DNA from: Paramarasmius palmivorus
Lineage: Eukaryota; Basidiomycota; Agaricomycetes; Agaricales; Marasmiaceae
Assembly: GCA_037176845.1 (NCBI GenBank)
Contig: JAYKXP010000153.1
Location: 1-64,000, forward strand
Direction: 5' to 3'
DNA length: 64,000 nt
In this document: one piece after another, positions 18,496-29,165 of the stretch
Layout of the letters: every line of letters starts with the position of its first letter
Position numbering within the stretch: the first letter of the stretch is position 1
The notes under the pieces: model-generated
What the model was told of the DNA's origin: nothing
Database searches by the model: none
What the model saw: the letters and a program-made list of their open reading frames with translations, nothing else
Program-made: the position numbers and the translations under genes

Positions 18496-21400
18496 GTGTG
18501 TTCAGAAATCGCAGACACTGACGCACTTCGGCTAACCTCGCGGTCTGCGCAGGCTTTAATTATAACCCTTATGCTCTTTTCCTTCGTTTTCGCAGCCCTG
18601 ATTGACTCAGGAGCCTCTTCCTCATTCCTAGACAGAGACAAAGCCTACCAACACTTCCCTGAACGCATTCACAAACTTCTGCTACCTATTCCACTTCAGT
18701 TGTTCGATGGAGAGGAAACATCTGGGGGTATGATAACCGAATATGTTGCTGGGGACATCATCTTTGCCGACAGATCCTCTTTCTCAGTCCGTTTCTTTCT
18801 CACTAAACTCCATCTGGCTGCAAAAGTGGTACTGGGATTTTCCTGGCTAAGGGAAGCAAACCCAAATATCGACTGGGCAAACCTAACAGTCGATTTCAGG
18901 CGACAAGGTACACGCCTATCAGCCTGAGTCTTGCACGACTACTCTCTGCTGCCTCTCTACAATTCCATGTCCATCCAGGAAGCTGTTTTGGCTAAGTCTT
19001 CACCCTCAACTTCCTCCAGCTCGTCATCAGGATTAGCCGAAGAAAGTCGAATAGAGAAGACTCTTGATGGGGGGGTATCAATTTCCCAAACTAACACATT
19101 CAACGACGAAACGACTGCTATCACGGACTCATTTTCATGTAACAACAACGATGTTAATGCTATTTCACTTGACGAACAAACAAAACCAGGTGAAACACCA
19201 GCTGAGGACACCAAGCCAGCGCCATGGAAGACGCCCCAAATCAGCATGATAGGCGCAGTTCCGTTTTTAAAGCTAATGCATGAAGGGTGTCAAGTATACC
19301 AACTTCACTATCGCCCCCAAGAACCAGAAGCAGATAAGACCGAACTACATGAGCCCTCACAACCAGAGGAGCATGTTCAGGCAGAGAAACTTCATGCCAC
19401 ACAGGAACCATCGGCTACAAAGGAACACAAGTTAACCGAACAAGGGGTTCTTGATAAGTTCGTACCAAAAGAGTTCCAAAAATACACAGCAGTGTTCTCT
19501 GCAGGTGAAGCAAAAAGGATGCCTCCCCACAGGGACTATGATATCACCATCGACACAGAGGATCATCCACTGCTGCCAATCGGAAAGCTATACGAGACGT
19601 CTGAAAAGGAACTTAAAGCACTTAAAGAGTACCTGGACAACATGTTGGGCAAAGGATTTGTTCGCCCATCGAATTCGCCAGTAGGAGCACCTGTCCTATT
19701 TGCCAAGAAGAAAGACGGTACCCTTCGGCTATGTGTGGACTATAGGAAACTCAATCTGGTTACCCGAAAGAACCGTTACCCTCTTCCCTTGTTAGGAAAC
19801 CTCATTGACCAGCTCAGAAAAGCCAAAGTCTTCACCAAGTTGGACCTGAGAGCTGGGTATAACAACGTCTGCATTGCAGCAGGCCATGAATGGAAAACGG
19901 CTTTTAGAACACACTATGGCATGTATGAGTACATGGTTATGCCGTTTGGTCTTACGAACGCACCTTCCCACTTTCAACGCTTCATGAACAATATTTTCCA
20001 TGACATGACCGACCTCTTTGTGATTGTCTATTTGGATGATATCCTGATTTACTCCAAGAACGAGGAGCAGCACAAGGACCATGTTAAACGGGTATTGCAA
20101 TGTCTACAGGACAACGACTTGCATGTGAAACCTGAGAAATGTGAGTTCCACACAGACAGTGTAGAGTACCTTGGCATCATCGTTTCTCCGAACGGGATTG
20201 CCATGGACCCAAAGAAAGTGGAGATTATCAAGTCATGGCCAACTCCATGTAATGCAAAGGATATACAATCATTCCTCGGCTTTGCAAACTTCTATAGGAG
20301 GTTCATAGACAACTTCTCAGGCATAGTCAAGCCAATGACAAGACTACTGGGAAAGAACATACCTTGGAAATGGAATGAACAACACGATTTGGTTTTTGTA
20401 CTACTAAAGGAAGTGTTTACCAAGGCCCCCATCCTTCGACATTTTGACCCAGCTTTACCGGTCATTCTAGAAACAGATGCTTCCAACTATGCAATTGCTT
20501 CCATCATCTCTCAACCTCACCTGGACACAGGAGAAATTCACCCAGTAGCATTCTATGCATGGTCCATGGGCCCAGCTGAGTTGAACTATGGTATATATGA
20601 TAAGGAAATGTTAGCCGTCGTAGAGGCATTCAAGCAATGGAGAGCATACCTGGAAGGGGCCAGGCACACTGTGCAGGTCTACACCGACCATAACAACCTC
20701 CAGTTCTTTACTACAACAAAACAGCTTAGCCAACGACAAGCACGATGGAATGAGTTCCTTTCCAGTTTTGACTTCATCATCAATTATAGGCCTGGAAGAC
20801 TTGGGGCAAAACCAGACGCCCTCACCAGACGCCCTGACGTCTATCCCAAGAAGAGCGACCAGAAATCGGCTAACGCCATGAATGAACGAGTGTTCCTGCA
20901 CCCTGAACAACTCATGGCGAGCTTGCTGCTTAACGAAGAGGCTCTTCATAGCCGAATTTGAAAAGCAAAGAAGGACAACTATTGGGAGAAGTCAGTAGAC
21001 TCATTGGAATCGGAACGTCCTAGTGAGTACACTCTGGATAATGGTTTGTTACAAAGGAGAGGACTCATCTATGTTCCCAACGACCCACATCTGAGGTTGT
21101 CTGTGATGCAGCAACACCATGATCATTTCCTTTGAGGACACCCTGGCATACACAAAACTAAGGCACTCATCATGAGATCCTATTATTGGCCAGGTATGAA
21201 ACAAGACATCAGACGCTACAACTTGTCTTGTTTCGAGTGCAACAGAACCAAGATTCATAGGCAAAAGCTGTTGGGAACTCTTAGACTGTTACCAATATCC
21301 CAAAAGCCCTGGTCGTCTATCACGGTTGATCACATTGTTGACTTGCCTCTGTCTAGCACGTTCGATGCTATCATGGTGGTGGTCTGTCAGTTAACCAAGC

Positions 21401-22416
21401 AGGCTGTCTTCATACCCTGTAACAAAACCAACAACGCCATCCAACTGGCAAAGTTGTTTATCCACCATGTGTTTGCAAAGCATGGTCTGCCCATTCACAT
21501 TATCTCTGATAGAGGAACGACGTTTGCTTCCCAATTCTCAAAGGAAGTATGTAGGATGCTGGGGGTAGAAATTCAGTTATCCACTGCCTATCACCCTGAG
21601 ACCAATGGGCAGACAGAACGCACCAACCAATTCTTGGAGCAGTATCTGCGCCTTTATGTGAACTATCAGCAGGATGACTGGGTAGACTGGCTGCCCATAG
21701 CCGAGTTTGTGTACAACAACAATCCCAATGATTCCACAGGCATCTCCCCATTCTTCACAAACAAAGGTTACCATCCAACACTTTCATTCGACCCAAGCAA
21801 CTCTGGGGTACCCGCAGCTTCAGAGTTTGTGCAAGACTGGGCAGTCCTTCATCAATATCTACAGGAACAACTTCAGTCGGCTATAGCGCAGTACAAGGAG
21901 CAGTGGGACAAAGGGAAAACTGATCCACCCAACTGGAAGCTGGGAGAGAAAGTCTGGTTGAACACCAAGAACGTCAAAACCAAACGCCCGGCTAAGAAGT
22001 TGGACAGCCTGTGGATAGGCCCCTTCAGGATTGAAGAAAGGATAGGTGAGAAAGCGTACTGACTCAAGCTGCCAAAAACGCTCTCCAGGATTCATAATGT
22101 CTTTCATGTTAACCTGCTACAAAAGGCTATACCCGATGAGTTCCCACTGCGACCACGACCTCATCCACCTCCTATAGAAGTAGAAGGACAGGAGGAGTAT
22201 GAGATAGACCAAGTACTGGGTTACCGATTCAACAAATCACAAAGAAGACATGAATGGCTAGTGTCCTGGAAAGGATACAGATTGGAGGAGAACCAGTGGA
22301 GAGGCAAAGCCAATTTAGACAACTCTTGGGACTCTGTACTCAAATATCACATCTCTAATCCAGGAGTAGGCCCCAGCCTCAAGAAAATGAAAGGCTGGGT
22401 GCAGAAGAAACCTTAA
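18496..22416 (+). pseudogene. pol: Decayed Pol of gypsy B
   Basis: Protease ALIDSGASSSFLDRD (about 18590-18640). RT/RNase H in a long open stretch, 18931-20958, with LRLCVDYRKLN, VMPFGLTNAP and catalytic VYLDDILIYS. Integrase follows with GHPG preceded by a TGA (21133), CFECNRTK, VDHIVDLP, ISDRGTTF and TNGQTERTNQ; then WIGPFRIEE and a chromodomain around 22195-22340 (VSWKGYRLEENQW). The four internal stops (18925, 20959, 21133, 22060) are TGA; at 22060 the codon sits in an AY-R-LKLP-type context, so arginine CGA is the likely ancestor. Confidence 0.85.
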
Positions 22417-22565
22417 AGGTTAGCCAGAAGCGCTTGCGCTACTCAATTATTCTTATTTTTCTTGAAAATCACATACAATAACCATGAAGCACCAAAACAC
22501 ACGTTTAGACATTATTTATCAAGAAGATTACATGGATGCTGATCAATTCCAACCATCCAAAACCA

Positions 22566-24474
22566 TTAACCTTCACTCTCCCCATCTTCCTCATCCCCAT
22601 TGTTACTTTCGTCCTCCTGAGCCTCCGCAGCAGCCTCCTTGAGTCGACAACGTTTATTGGGAAATTTAGCAGCCCCTGCAGGACAACGTTCGGCTATGAA
22701 AATGTTGAGGAAAAGCATCGACAAAGGAATAAAATGCTATTACTCACCACCATTTCGACACAAGGGATTATTCAATGCAATCCCATATGCACCTCCAGGA
22801 CAGTAATAGTCCCCAGCATAGGTAGAAAGTCTTGCAAGATCCTCCTGGCGAGCACGGCTATGGGAAGGACGAAACATCCCCACTAGAGCAGTGGCATCCT
22901 CCAACAGATGGGTAGTACAACCGGCCAAGTGCTCTATGTCCAGAAGGGTATCACAAACCCAGGCCTCTTCCTCTTCATCCACCATGGAACCACGATCGGG
23001 TAAACCAAAGTTAGCCCTTGACCGGATATCACAAATGGCACCCTGCAGATCCTGCATGAAAGGCAGAGCGTCAGCCATGTAATACCTCATGCCTATACCA
23101 GCAATCTCTGCCAGCTCGTGCTCCAGATCAGAAATTCGCCTGTCCCTAGCCTGAAGTTGGTCATTGAATTGGCCACCTAATTGCTGACGAAGCTGGTCGC
23201 AAAGGGTGTTGGTTATCACAGCATTCCTGGAACACAAGGAGGTCAAAAAAGGAACAAGAAAGGAGGATGGGTCAGCACGTACTGAGGATTGGCTAAGGTG
23301 GCTCGCAACTCATTTCGTTCTCTGTGCAAGCAATGAACGGTAGCCTGCCTATCACCAAAGTTGCGGTTGAGACACTGCATGTTGTGCTTGTAACAGTCTA
23401 CACACTTCCTAAGGTCCGAATTCTCTTTTCTCAGCTGATCCAATTCCGTATCAGCTTCAGGGTTGACTGAGGAAGCCTCAGAGGGCTGTCGTTCATAGGC
23501 GTAACCCCAATCAGGAGAACCCAGACGCGGAGGAATGACCAATGGCGAGAGCGGCAGTGGGGGAGAAGGCATGAGAGACACAAGAAAAAGGTTTCATCAG
23601 ACTGGAATCACCCACATTGGTTAAAAAGGGATGAGAATGACACTTACTGGATTTGGATTCTCTTGATACCCCGAGGTTGATTGTGGAATAACCGTGGTCT
23701 CAACCTGATCGTTGAACCTAACGCTTCGGCTATGAAGGGGTGATGGGAACAGCGATACCAAAGCGGGAACAGCAGCTGAGTCGCCGGCTGACATGCAGAG
23801 ACGAGAAGGACCAGCTTCTCCCAGGAGAGGGACGTTGTAAGCGCTGTCCCAGCTACGCCGCATGCCCTCCAAAAGCTCAGCAGCTTCTAACTCAGTAATA
23901 GCCAATTCCAGCAAAGGCTGTAAGGGAGGCGGAGACCAAGGCTGGATGCCCATCGCTGGATGCCCATCATCGAGAATTTGGCTAATCCGGGTTGGATGGA
24001 GTCCAACAAGAAGTCATTCACTTCATCTGAATGCAGACGGTTAGCCAACACGAGTTAAACTCCCAAATACAAAGGGCAAGCAGCCTCACCAGGTGATTGA
24101 TCCGGAGACTGGACTTTCACCTTCTCCTTACCCTTGCCCTTCTTGTCAGTCTGATCTCGAGAGAGTTTGGGAGCGACCGTTGCCCTGGGTCTCGAATTGA
24201 CAACCTTCTGCTGGCTCTTCGATCGCTTGGTCGTCCGCTCAGAATTGACAGGGTTGGATGGTCCTGACCCGTGCGTGGAAGCTCTGGAACAAACCACTAG
24301 CATGGAGTCCCTTCCAGGACCAGGTCGACAACGGAGAATCCGATATGGACGTGACTCATCCACCATATGGGTATTCAACTCTCGATAAGAAGATCGATCC
24401 AATCCCAACTGAGACAAGGAAGGGAGCTCCACTGTCATATCTACAGGGGAAGCCACCCGCCTAGCTCGAGCCAT
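22566..24474 (-). CDS. Antisense multi-exon gene tail-to-tail with gypsy B; unknown function
   Basis: Starts at ATG 24474 (MARARRVASPVDMTVELPSL) and stops at 22566, only 150 bp from the gypsy B pol stop. The first exon is basic with a KKGKGKEKVKV stretch and ends at CTG/GTGAGG. The second (MGIQPWSPPPLQPLL) ends at CCA/GTAAGT. The third contains a predicted coiled coil (LDQLRKENSDLRKC). The fourth contains LRQQLGGQFNDQLQARDRRI, then MADALPFMQDLQGAI and a Cys-containing end. The last small exon is acidic (EAQEDESNNGDEEDGE). The junction between exons two and three is unclear because the obvious acceptor is out of frame. It could be an antisense gene of the gypsy element or a neighbouring host gene. 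No family recognised. Confidence 0.5.
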
Positions 24475-25744
24475 AGCCGACTGGTAGTGACCCCAACGAT
24501 AGTCTAGATGGGCTGTAAACAGTCCAGTTTCTCTGTTCTCTATTTCCTTTCATCCTATCCTATCTATTTTGGTCCAGGTCTTTACACAAGCCTGTTGGAA
24601 AAGCAGCAGAGGACCATAGGAGTATAATTGCTGAATAGATTTGTGAATAGCTAGACAGAATCAAATAAATAGATACATACTAGGGATGATACAAGTCTAC
24701 ACCAACATTCGGCGATGATGCAAAAAAGAAAAGGGAGCAGCACTCCAGTATCGGGTGTCGAAGGAAGGGAAAGTGATGAGACAAGGAAAGGAATGATGAC
24801 AACAGCTCTGACTGACTTCCAGCTTGCAACAGAAGCAGTACTATGGGGGGTTGGGTAATGAACTCAACAAGGAAGTGAACACGGTCGAATTATACACTTC
24901 CTATTGAATACTAGCCCTCGTCAATTTTTTGTAAGCTAGAATACATCTCTATCAACAGTCTTCGCTATTTTTTGAAGCATTTACTGACAGGAAACGCAAG
25001 TGAGAGCCAAAGCACTGTGAAGAAGTCACATCAAACATATGTCATACTCTAAGGAACACTACCTTGCAGTCAGTGCACCAGGGAAAAAATGTGCGAGGTA
25101 TCAAGCCAATCATAAACACAAGCCACATGCAAGATTGTATGGAGAAATACACACTGGGCAGTGTTTAACAGGTGAATGAAGTGTTCAAGCAGACACAGGG
25201 TCTTTAAGCGTGACATTGGATCAAAAAAATGACACACTGACCATCATTTGCCGAACATGTCAGACCATGAGGACACTGTGTAGAGCTGGCGGACTTTGAA
25301 AATTTTGATGGAGCCAGGGATGCCAGCTGTGACATTCAATGACCTAACCATTACATTTCAAGTTCACTTCCTTGCCCTTGCTCAGTCATTGTCCAATAGC
25401 AGCAAAAAAAATCTAAAAAATCTGGGAAATTCAAGACAAGCATTTTCAATATATAAGAATAGGTATGTTAAGTTGTTTTTATGTGGCGGGATGCTGGGAG
25501 GGCCGCACCTGAATTGTGTTCACTTCCTAGCCCCCCATAGTAACTTGTTTAGGAAAGGATGACGATAAGCACCAGCAGTGTTTGCCGAATATGGCTTCTC
25601 AAATAATTCATGGACTTGAGCTCTTGACAAGGTAAAATACAGAAGTTATCAAAGATATTGGAAGGTGGTATCGAAGGGCAGATACCAAAAAGAAATTGAG
25701 TCAGATTTGATGGGTCTATGTACCCCCGTAGACCCATCAAATAT
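24475..25744. other. Non-coding interval before copia B
   Basis: No supportable gene. It may hide the decayed 3' LTR of gypsy B: words such as GAATAGCTAG and AGATACATAC near 24640-24690 recall the minisatellite at 15660-15890. It ends in a perfect 13-bp hairpin (25706-25718 with 25729-25741). Confidence 0.4.
25706..25741. repeat. 13-bp perfect inverted repeat at the copia B insertion point
   Basis: TTTGATGGGTCTA, 10-nt loop, TAGACCCATCAAA. The right arm overlaps the AATAT target-site copy of copia B by two bases. Confidence 0.75.
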
Positions 25745-26025
25745 TGTTGAGATAGGGGAGATAAGGAACAGAGACCTTGCGGGAGTCGAACGTCTGCGTA
25801 GGCGCTAATTGGAGGTGGCGCAGGATCGGTTCGATCCCAGGTGGCAGAAACAAATTATTTCTTTCCTTTTTCTCTTTCCTTTTCATGGAACGACTTTAGT
25901 TATACCTACAAGCTTATTGGCCAATGTTTTCTGACTTATCACTCGATAGAAAAACTCCCACCCTCAGTCTTTTGACCCAGTACTGTGTGGTCAAGCTGAG
26001 GATTTGGTACTTACTTGGTCTTACA
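25745..26025 (+). repeat. 5' LTR of copia B
   Basis: 281 bp. It carries two tRNA B-box-like words in opposite orientation (GGGAGTCGAAC at 25781-25791 and GGTTCGATCCC at 25828-25838) and the perfect palindrome ATTGGCCAAT (25916-25925), which presents CCAAT on both strands. Confidence 0.88.
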
Positions 26026-26040
26026 GGTTATGGGCCCCGA
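26026..26040 (+). other. Primer binding site of copia B
   Basis: GGTTATGGGCCCCG directly follows the LTR end ACA. It is complementary to GGGGCCCAUAACC, the anticodon-arm sequence of eukaryotic initiator tRNA-Met (GGGCCCAUAACCC in many species). This implies priming by a tRNA half, as known for Drosophila copia. Confidence 0.75.
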
Positions 26041-26109
26041 AAGCCACTGCTAAACCAAGAAGAATTTTTGCAACCATGAAAAACAGATTTTTATTGTTAG
26101 TACACAGCA

Positions 26110-28740
26110 ATGGTGAGCAACAGATCGATTCCGCCCCCAATCGGGGAGGTTGCAGAGGACTTAAAATTTGATGGCGGCGTCAGGAGCGCATGGACACCAG
26201 TCAGGAGAAGGATTCAAAATGCCCTAAAAGGATAGGGACTGATCGTGTATGTTGACGGATCAGTCGAGATTCCGAATACGAAAACCATCACTACCTCTTC
26301 CGAAACATCCACCACCACCACTACCATTACCCCGACGTCCACCCCAGTCTACTCAACCAGACCGACCCTCAAAGAATACAAATTCCGCGATGACAGGGCG
26401 AAGGCGATCATCGAAGCTCATATCGACGACCTGATATCCCTCATCCCTGAAGTCAACACCCTGTCAGCCCGCTGATACGCCTGACTTTTAATACCTTTGA
26501 TTTGAATGCATTATTGCACTTTTATATTCTGTTATGCTATGATTGGGACTCTGAAGGACTAGTATGAGCCCTGAATAGCTAGTCAAAGTCAAGGACTTGT
26601 CAGACGCACTTATATTAGCAGGTATATGGTTACATGATACGCCTCACATGGGTATCTGGCCACTGCTATAGCTTATATTAGTGGTTCTGTCAATGCAGAC
26701 CCTTTCCTGAAAACTGTAGGGAGCTGTACTATGTTGGATCACGACTGGTACACCGTCTGTGCATGGTCTAAGACATATCAAGGGGACTATTTGCTTTTAA
26801 ACACTTTTAACACTTCTTCATGACCAACCAAAGAGATGAGCGGGTTCAAGGGAACACTCCAAGTTGATGTAGGAGACGGCTTCATCAGCAGATATGATCC
26901 GAGAGCTTATGGAAGGCACTTGCCGAGTCTAGAATTGTTGGCCATAGTTGTTCCTATTGATCGGACACGGAGGCAAAGCTGTAGAACTGTGACGCATATG
27001 GTTGTCATGGTACGGAGGCTGATATAGAAGATAAACTGCTTATAGAAGTGTTCCTTGTGGACGCGGAGACTTGTAAAAGATATGCCAGGTCCAGAACATG
27101 GATGACTGAGCATTCCGGTGTGTGGAGAAGTCAGAAACAACTCTCATTGGTGGATAAACACCTTGGCGCAAAGAAAAGATAAATTTTACTAGGCTAAACG
27201 CCAACCCGCAGGCACAGGATTCAACTCCTGAGTCTAAAGATAGAAATTCCTATTTATTGGTCACGCATAAACGACTTATACGGACGTTGTGACTGTCATA
27301 TTTCCCTGATTTGTATATTTCCTATGGACTATCTCTGTTCCTCACTTATTCCGCTTGCGTTCCGTCTGTTTTCCATCTTTTATTACATATTTCTTTACTT
27401 ATATTTCTGGACAGTATATATAGGCTTGCAGTTTGTAGGTAGAAGGGCAGAGAAGACGAAGAGAGAGTGTACTGTTAGCCCATATCATTAGGTTGTATGT
27501 GGCTGTCGCTCGAATAGACCTCTTTGATCTGATAGTTGATCTGCTGGCACATGTGCATTTCGATTGGACCTCTTATATAAGTTGATCCAGTGGTGTTTCA
27601 TGCTTGTTACGAGTTGACCTCTGATCAGACCTGGTTGATCTATTGACGACCTTTGCATTCACTTCCACTTCCTCAGGACAGGCCCTAGATTGAAAGTCTA
27701 GTTGAGACCTTACTGTATACAAGAGCTTGAGTTGTATTGGCAGAGAGATCAAGTATTCTGGCTTGTGATCTGTAGCTCTAAGCATTGGTTGCATTGCGTT
27801 TCTGTGTAGAGATTAGACCTCGGACTAGCTTTTATAAGTTTTAGTGACATAGAGAGGCCCAGATTGACCATTTGGAGAGTCAGTTGGATTCCTGCTTGCG
27901 CACAGTTCGTTGATTTGATTCTATCAGGATCAGTACACTTGAGGCAGTATTGGTTGAACTCGAGATCGCTACCTATAGCACTTGGGACTGTTTCCTACCC
28001 TATTATAAGCATTCGTAACCTTTAGTCGCCCCTAATATAAGGTGTATCTCGATTGCTTTTGAAGTAACGAAGAGCGTATCATCACTCTCAGATCTATAGT
28101 TTGTGTACTATTCTAAGTACGGCAACTCTGATCACGTCGAACCACACTTGCACAACTAGTCACCACTAGTGTGCTGCTGTTCATAACCAGCATCTACTGA
28201 ATCTTTGTATTTGTGGTCTTTTATTAGGCTTCTGCTGTGTCCTACAGTTCTATTAGTGACCCAAAGTTGCAGAGCCCACCACTAATACTTAGGTTGTTTG
28301 TGACGCATTACCGCATAATCATGACCAGGCTTGACGCGGATTATCTCGCCTCCGACGAGCTACGAAGGATCGAAACATACCACGACTTGTGATCGTTCCG
28401 CTACAACGAGAGCGACACGTTAGAGCAATTTTTCAAGGACTTCAGGGACCTACAGAAACGAGCAATCAATGCCAGGAACACTATCACTGACACCGAATTC
28501 TGAAGCATCATCCTGTCTGCTTTCCCCACTGAATCATTCAACACCATCATCCAAAATATTGTTTCTTCTACCATGTTCTCTTCGTCAGCAGCTGTCATCC
28601 AGCAGATAACGGCTGTGTATAGGCATGTGGCTGAAAGAAAGGGGTCAGCAGTGGTGGGAAATCAACTTGCAGCGTTGCAGGCTCATGCCACAATGGCTGC
28701 GCAGGTTGAGGAGCTTAAGGAGCAGATACGAGCCTTATCT
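26110..28740 (+). pseudogene. gag: Decayed and interrupted Gag of copia B
   Basis: Starts at ATG 26110 (MVSNRSIPPPIGEVAEDLKFDG) and matches the usual copia Gag opening with a GxLxVYVDGS-like segment. TAG at 26233 falls in frame. The frame ends at 26475. Gag-like sequence resumes near 28320 (MTRLDADYLASDELRRIETYH), with TGA at 28390 and 28501, and runs to 28739, where copia A is inserted. It continues at 34367 in the same frame with zinc knuckle CHNCGRKGHIQRDC. Several stops replace plausible arginine codons. Confidence 0.8.
26476..28317. other. Insertion-like non-coding block inside copia B gag
   Basis: About 1.84 kb separates two pieces of gag, so it is probably a further insertion. No ORF of note. 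TGATACGCCT occurs at 26473 and again at about 26635. A TATA word (TATATATAGG) lies near 27417. A B-box-like GGATTCAACTCC lies near 27222. Repeated GACCTCT/TTGATC words fill 27510-27660. No matching flanking duplication was clear; a solo LTR of an unknown element is one option. Confidence 0.45.
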
Positions 28741-29005
28741 GTCAAAGCATATGCCTAGCCTACCGCAGTGGCAGTGGATTGACTGAGGCTTACCTGATGA
28801 ATATATCTGATGAGAGATAGAAGCGTATGCGACTTGGTAGTGTGTAAAGCACTGTCTATTCCAGTAGATACCAACTAGCTTATATACTAAAGTACAGAAG
28901 TAACCCGCATAGGAGTCCAAGTGGTACGTATAGTAAGACTAAGGAATTCCGAGTGGTGCTCGGAGATAGAGTGGATATAATCTTAATCTAAAGATAGTTT
29001 CAACA
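28740..29005 (-). repeat. 3' LTR of copia A
   Basis: 266 bp. The element-sense start TGTTGAAACTATC is at 29005. It differs from the other LTR at five sites, all transitions. Next to it in the element is the purine tract GAGGGGGAG (29006-29014). Confidence 0.92.
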
Positions 29006-29014
29006 CTCCCCCTC
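29006..29014 (-). other. Polypurine tract of copia A
   Basis: Minus-strand GAGGGGGAG directly before the LTR start TGTTGAAAC. Confidence 0.65.
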
Positions 29015-29165
29015 GCTAAGTGCAGCTAGGATTGTAGAAGGACTCTGAATATGAGGACAAGGAAGTGAAGGCATCATCTATTATCGCTAGGTCTGTGTTA
29101 TGAATCTAGATGTACTTTTTGCTCTTCATTGTGAGTCGTTTTATTCTTTGCTGCGTTGAGCGAGC

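Larger units (their letters stand above)
16284..22416 (+). mobile_element. Ty3/gypsy chromovirus, element B (old, decayed)
   Basis: Plus-strand gag and pol of a second, different gypsy element with protease, RT, RNase H, integrase and chromodomain in order. At least nine in-frame TGA codons (17165, 17333, 17345, 18401, 18476, 18925, 20959, 21133, 22060) break an otherwise well-preserved reading. I found no flanking LTR pair; boundaries are those of the coding part. Confidence 0.85.

Noticed and set aside
14850..25744. LTR pair for gypsy B
   Set aside because: Some shared words at 15.6-15.9 and 24.6-24.7 kb, but no alignable terminal repeat with TG...CA ends and target duplication.
27180..27245. 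Second tRNA gene near GGATTCAACTCC
   Set aside because: Only the T-arm-like part is present; no matching acceptor or D arm was found.
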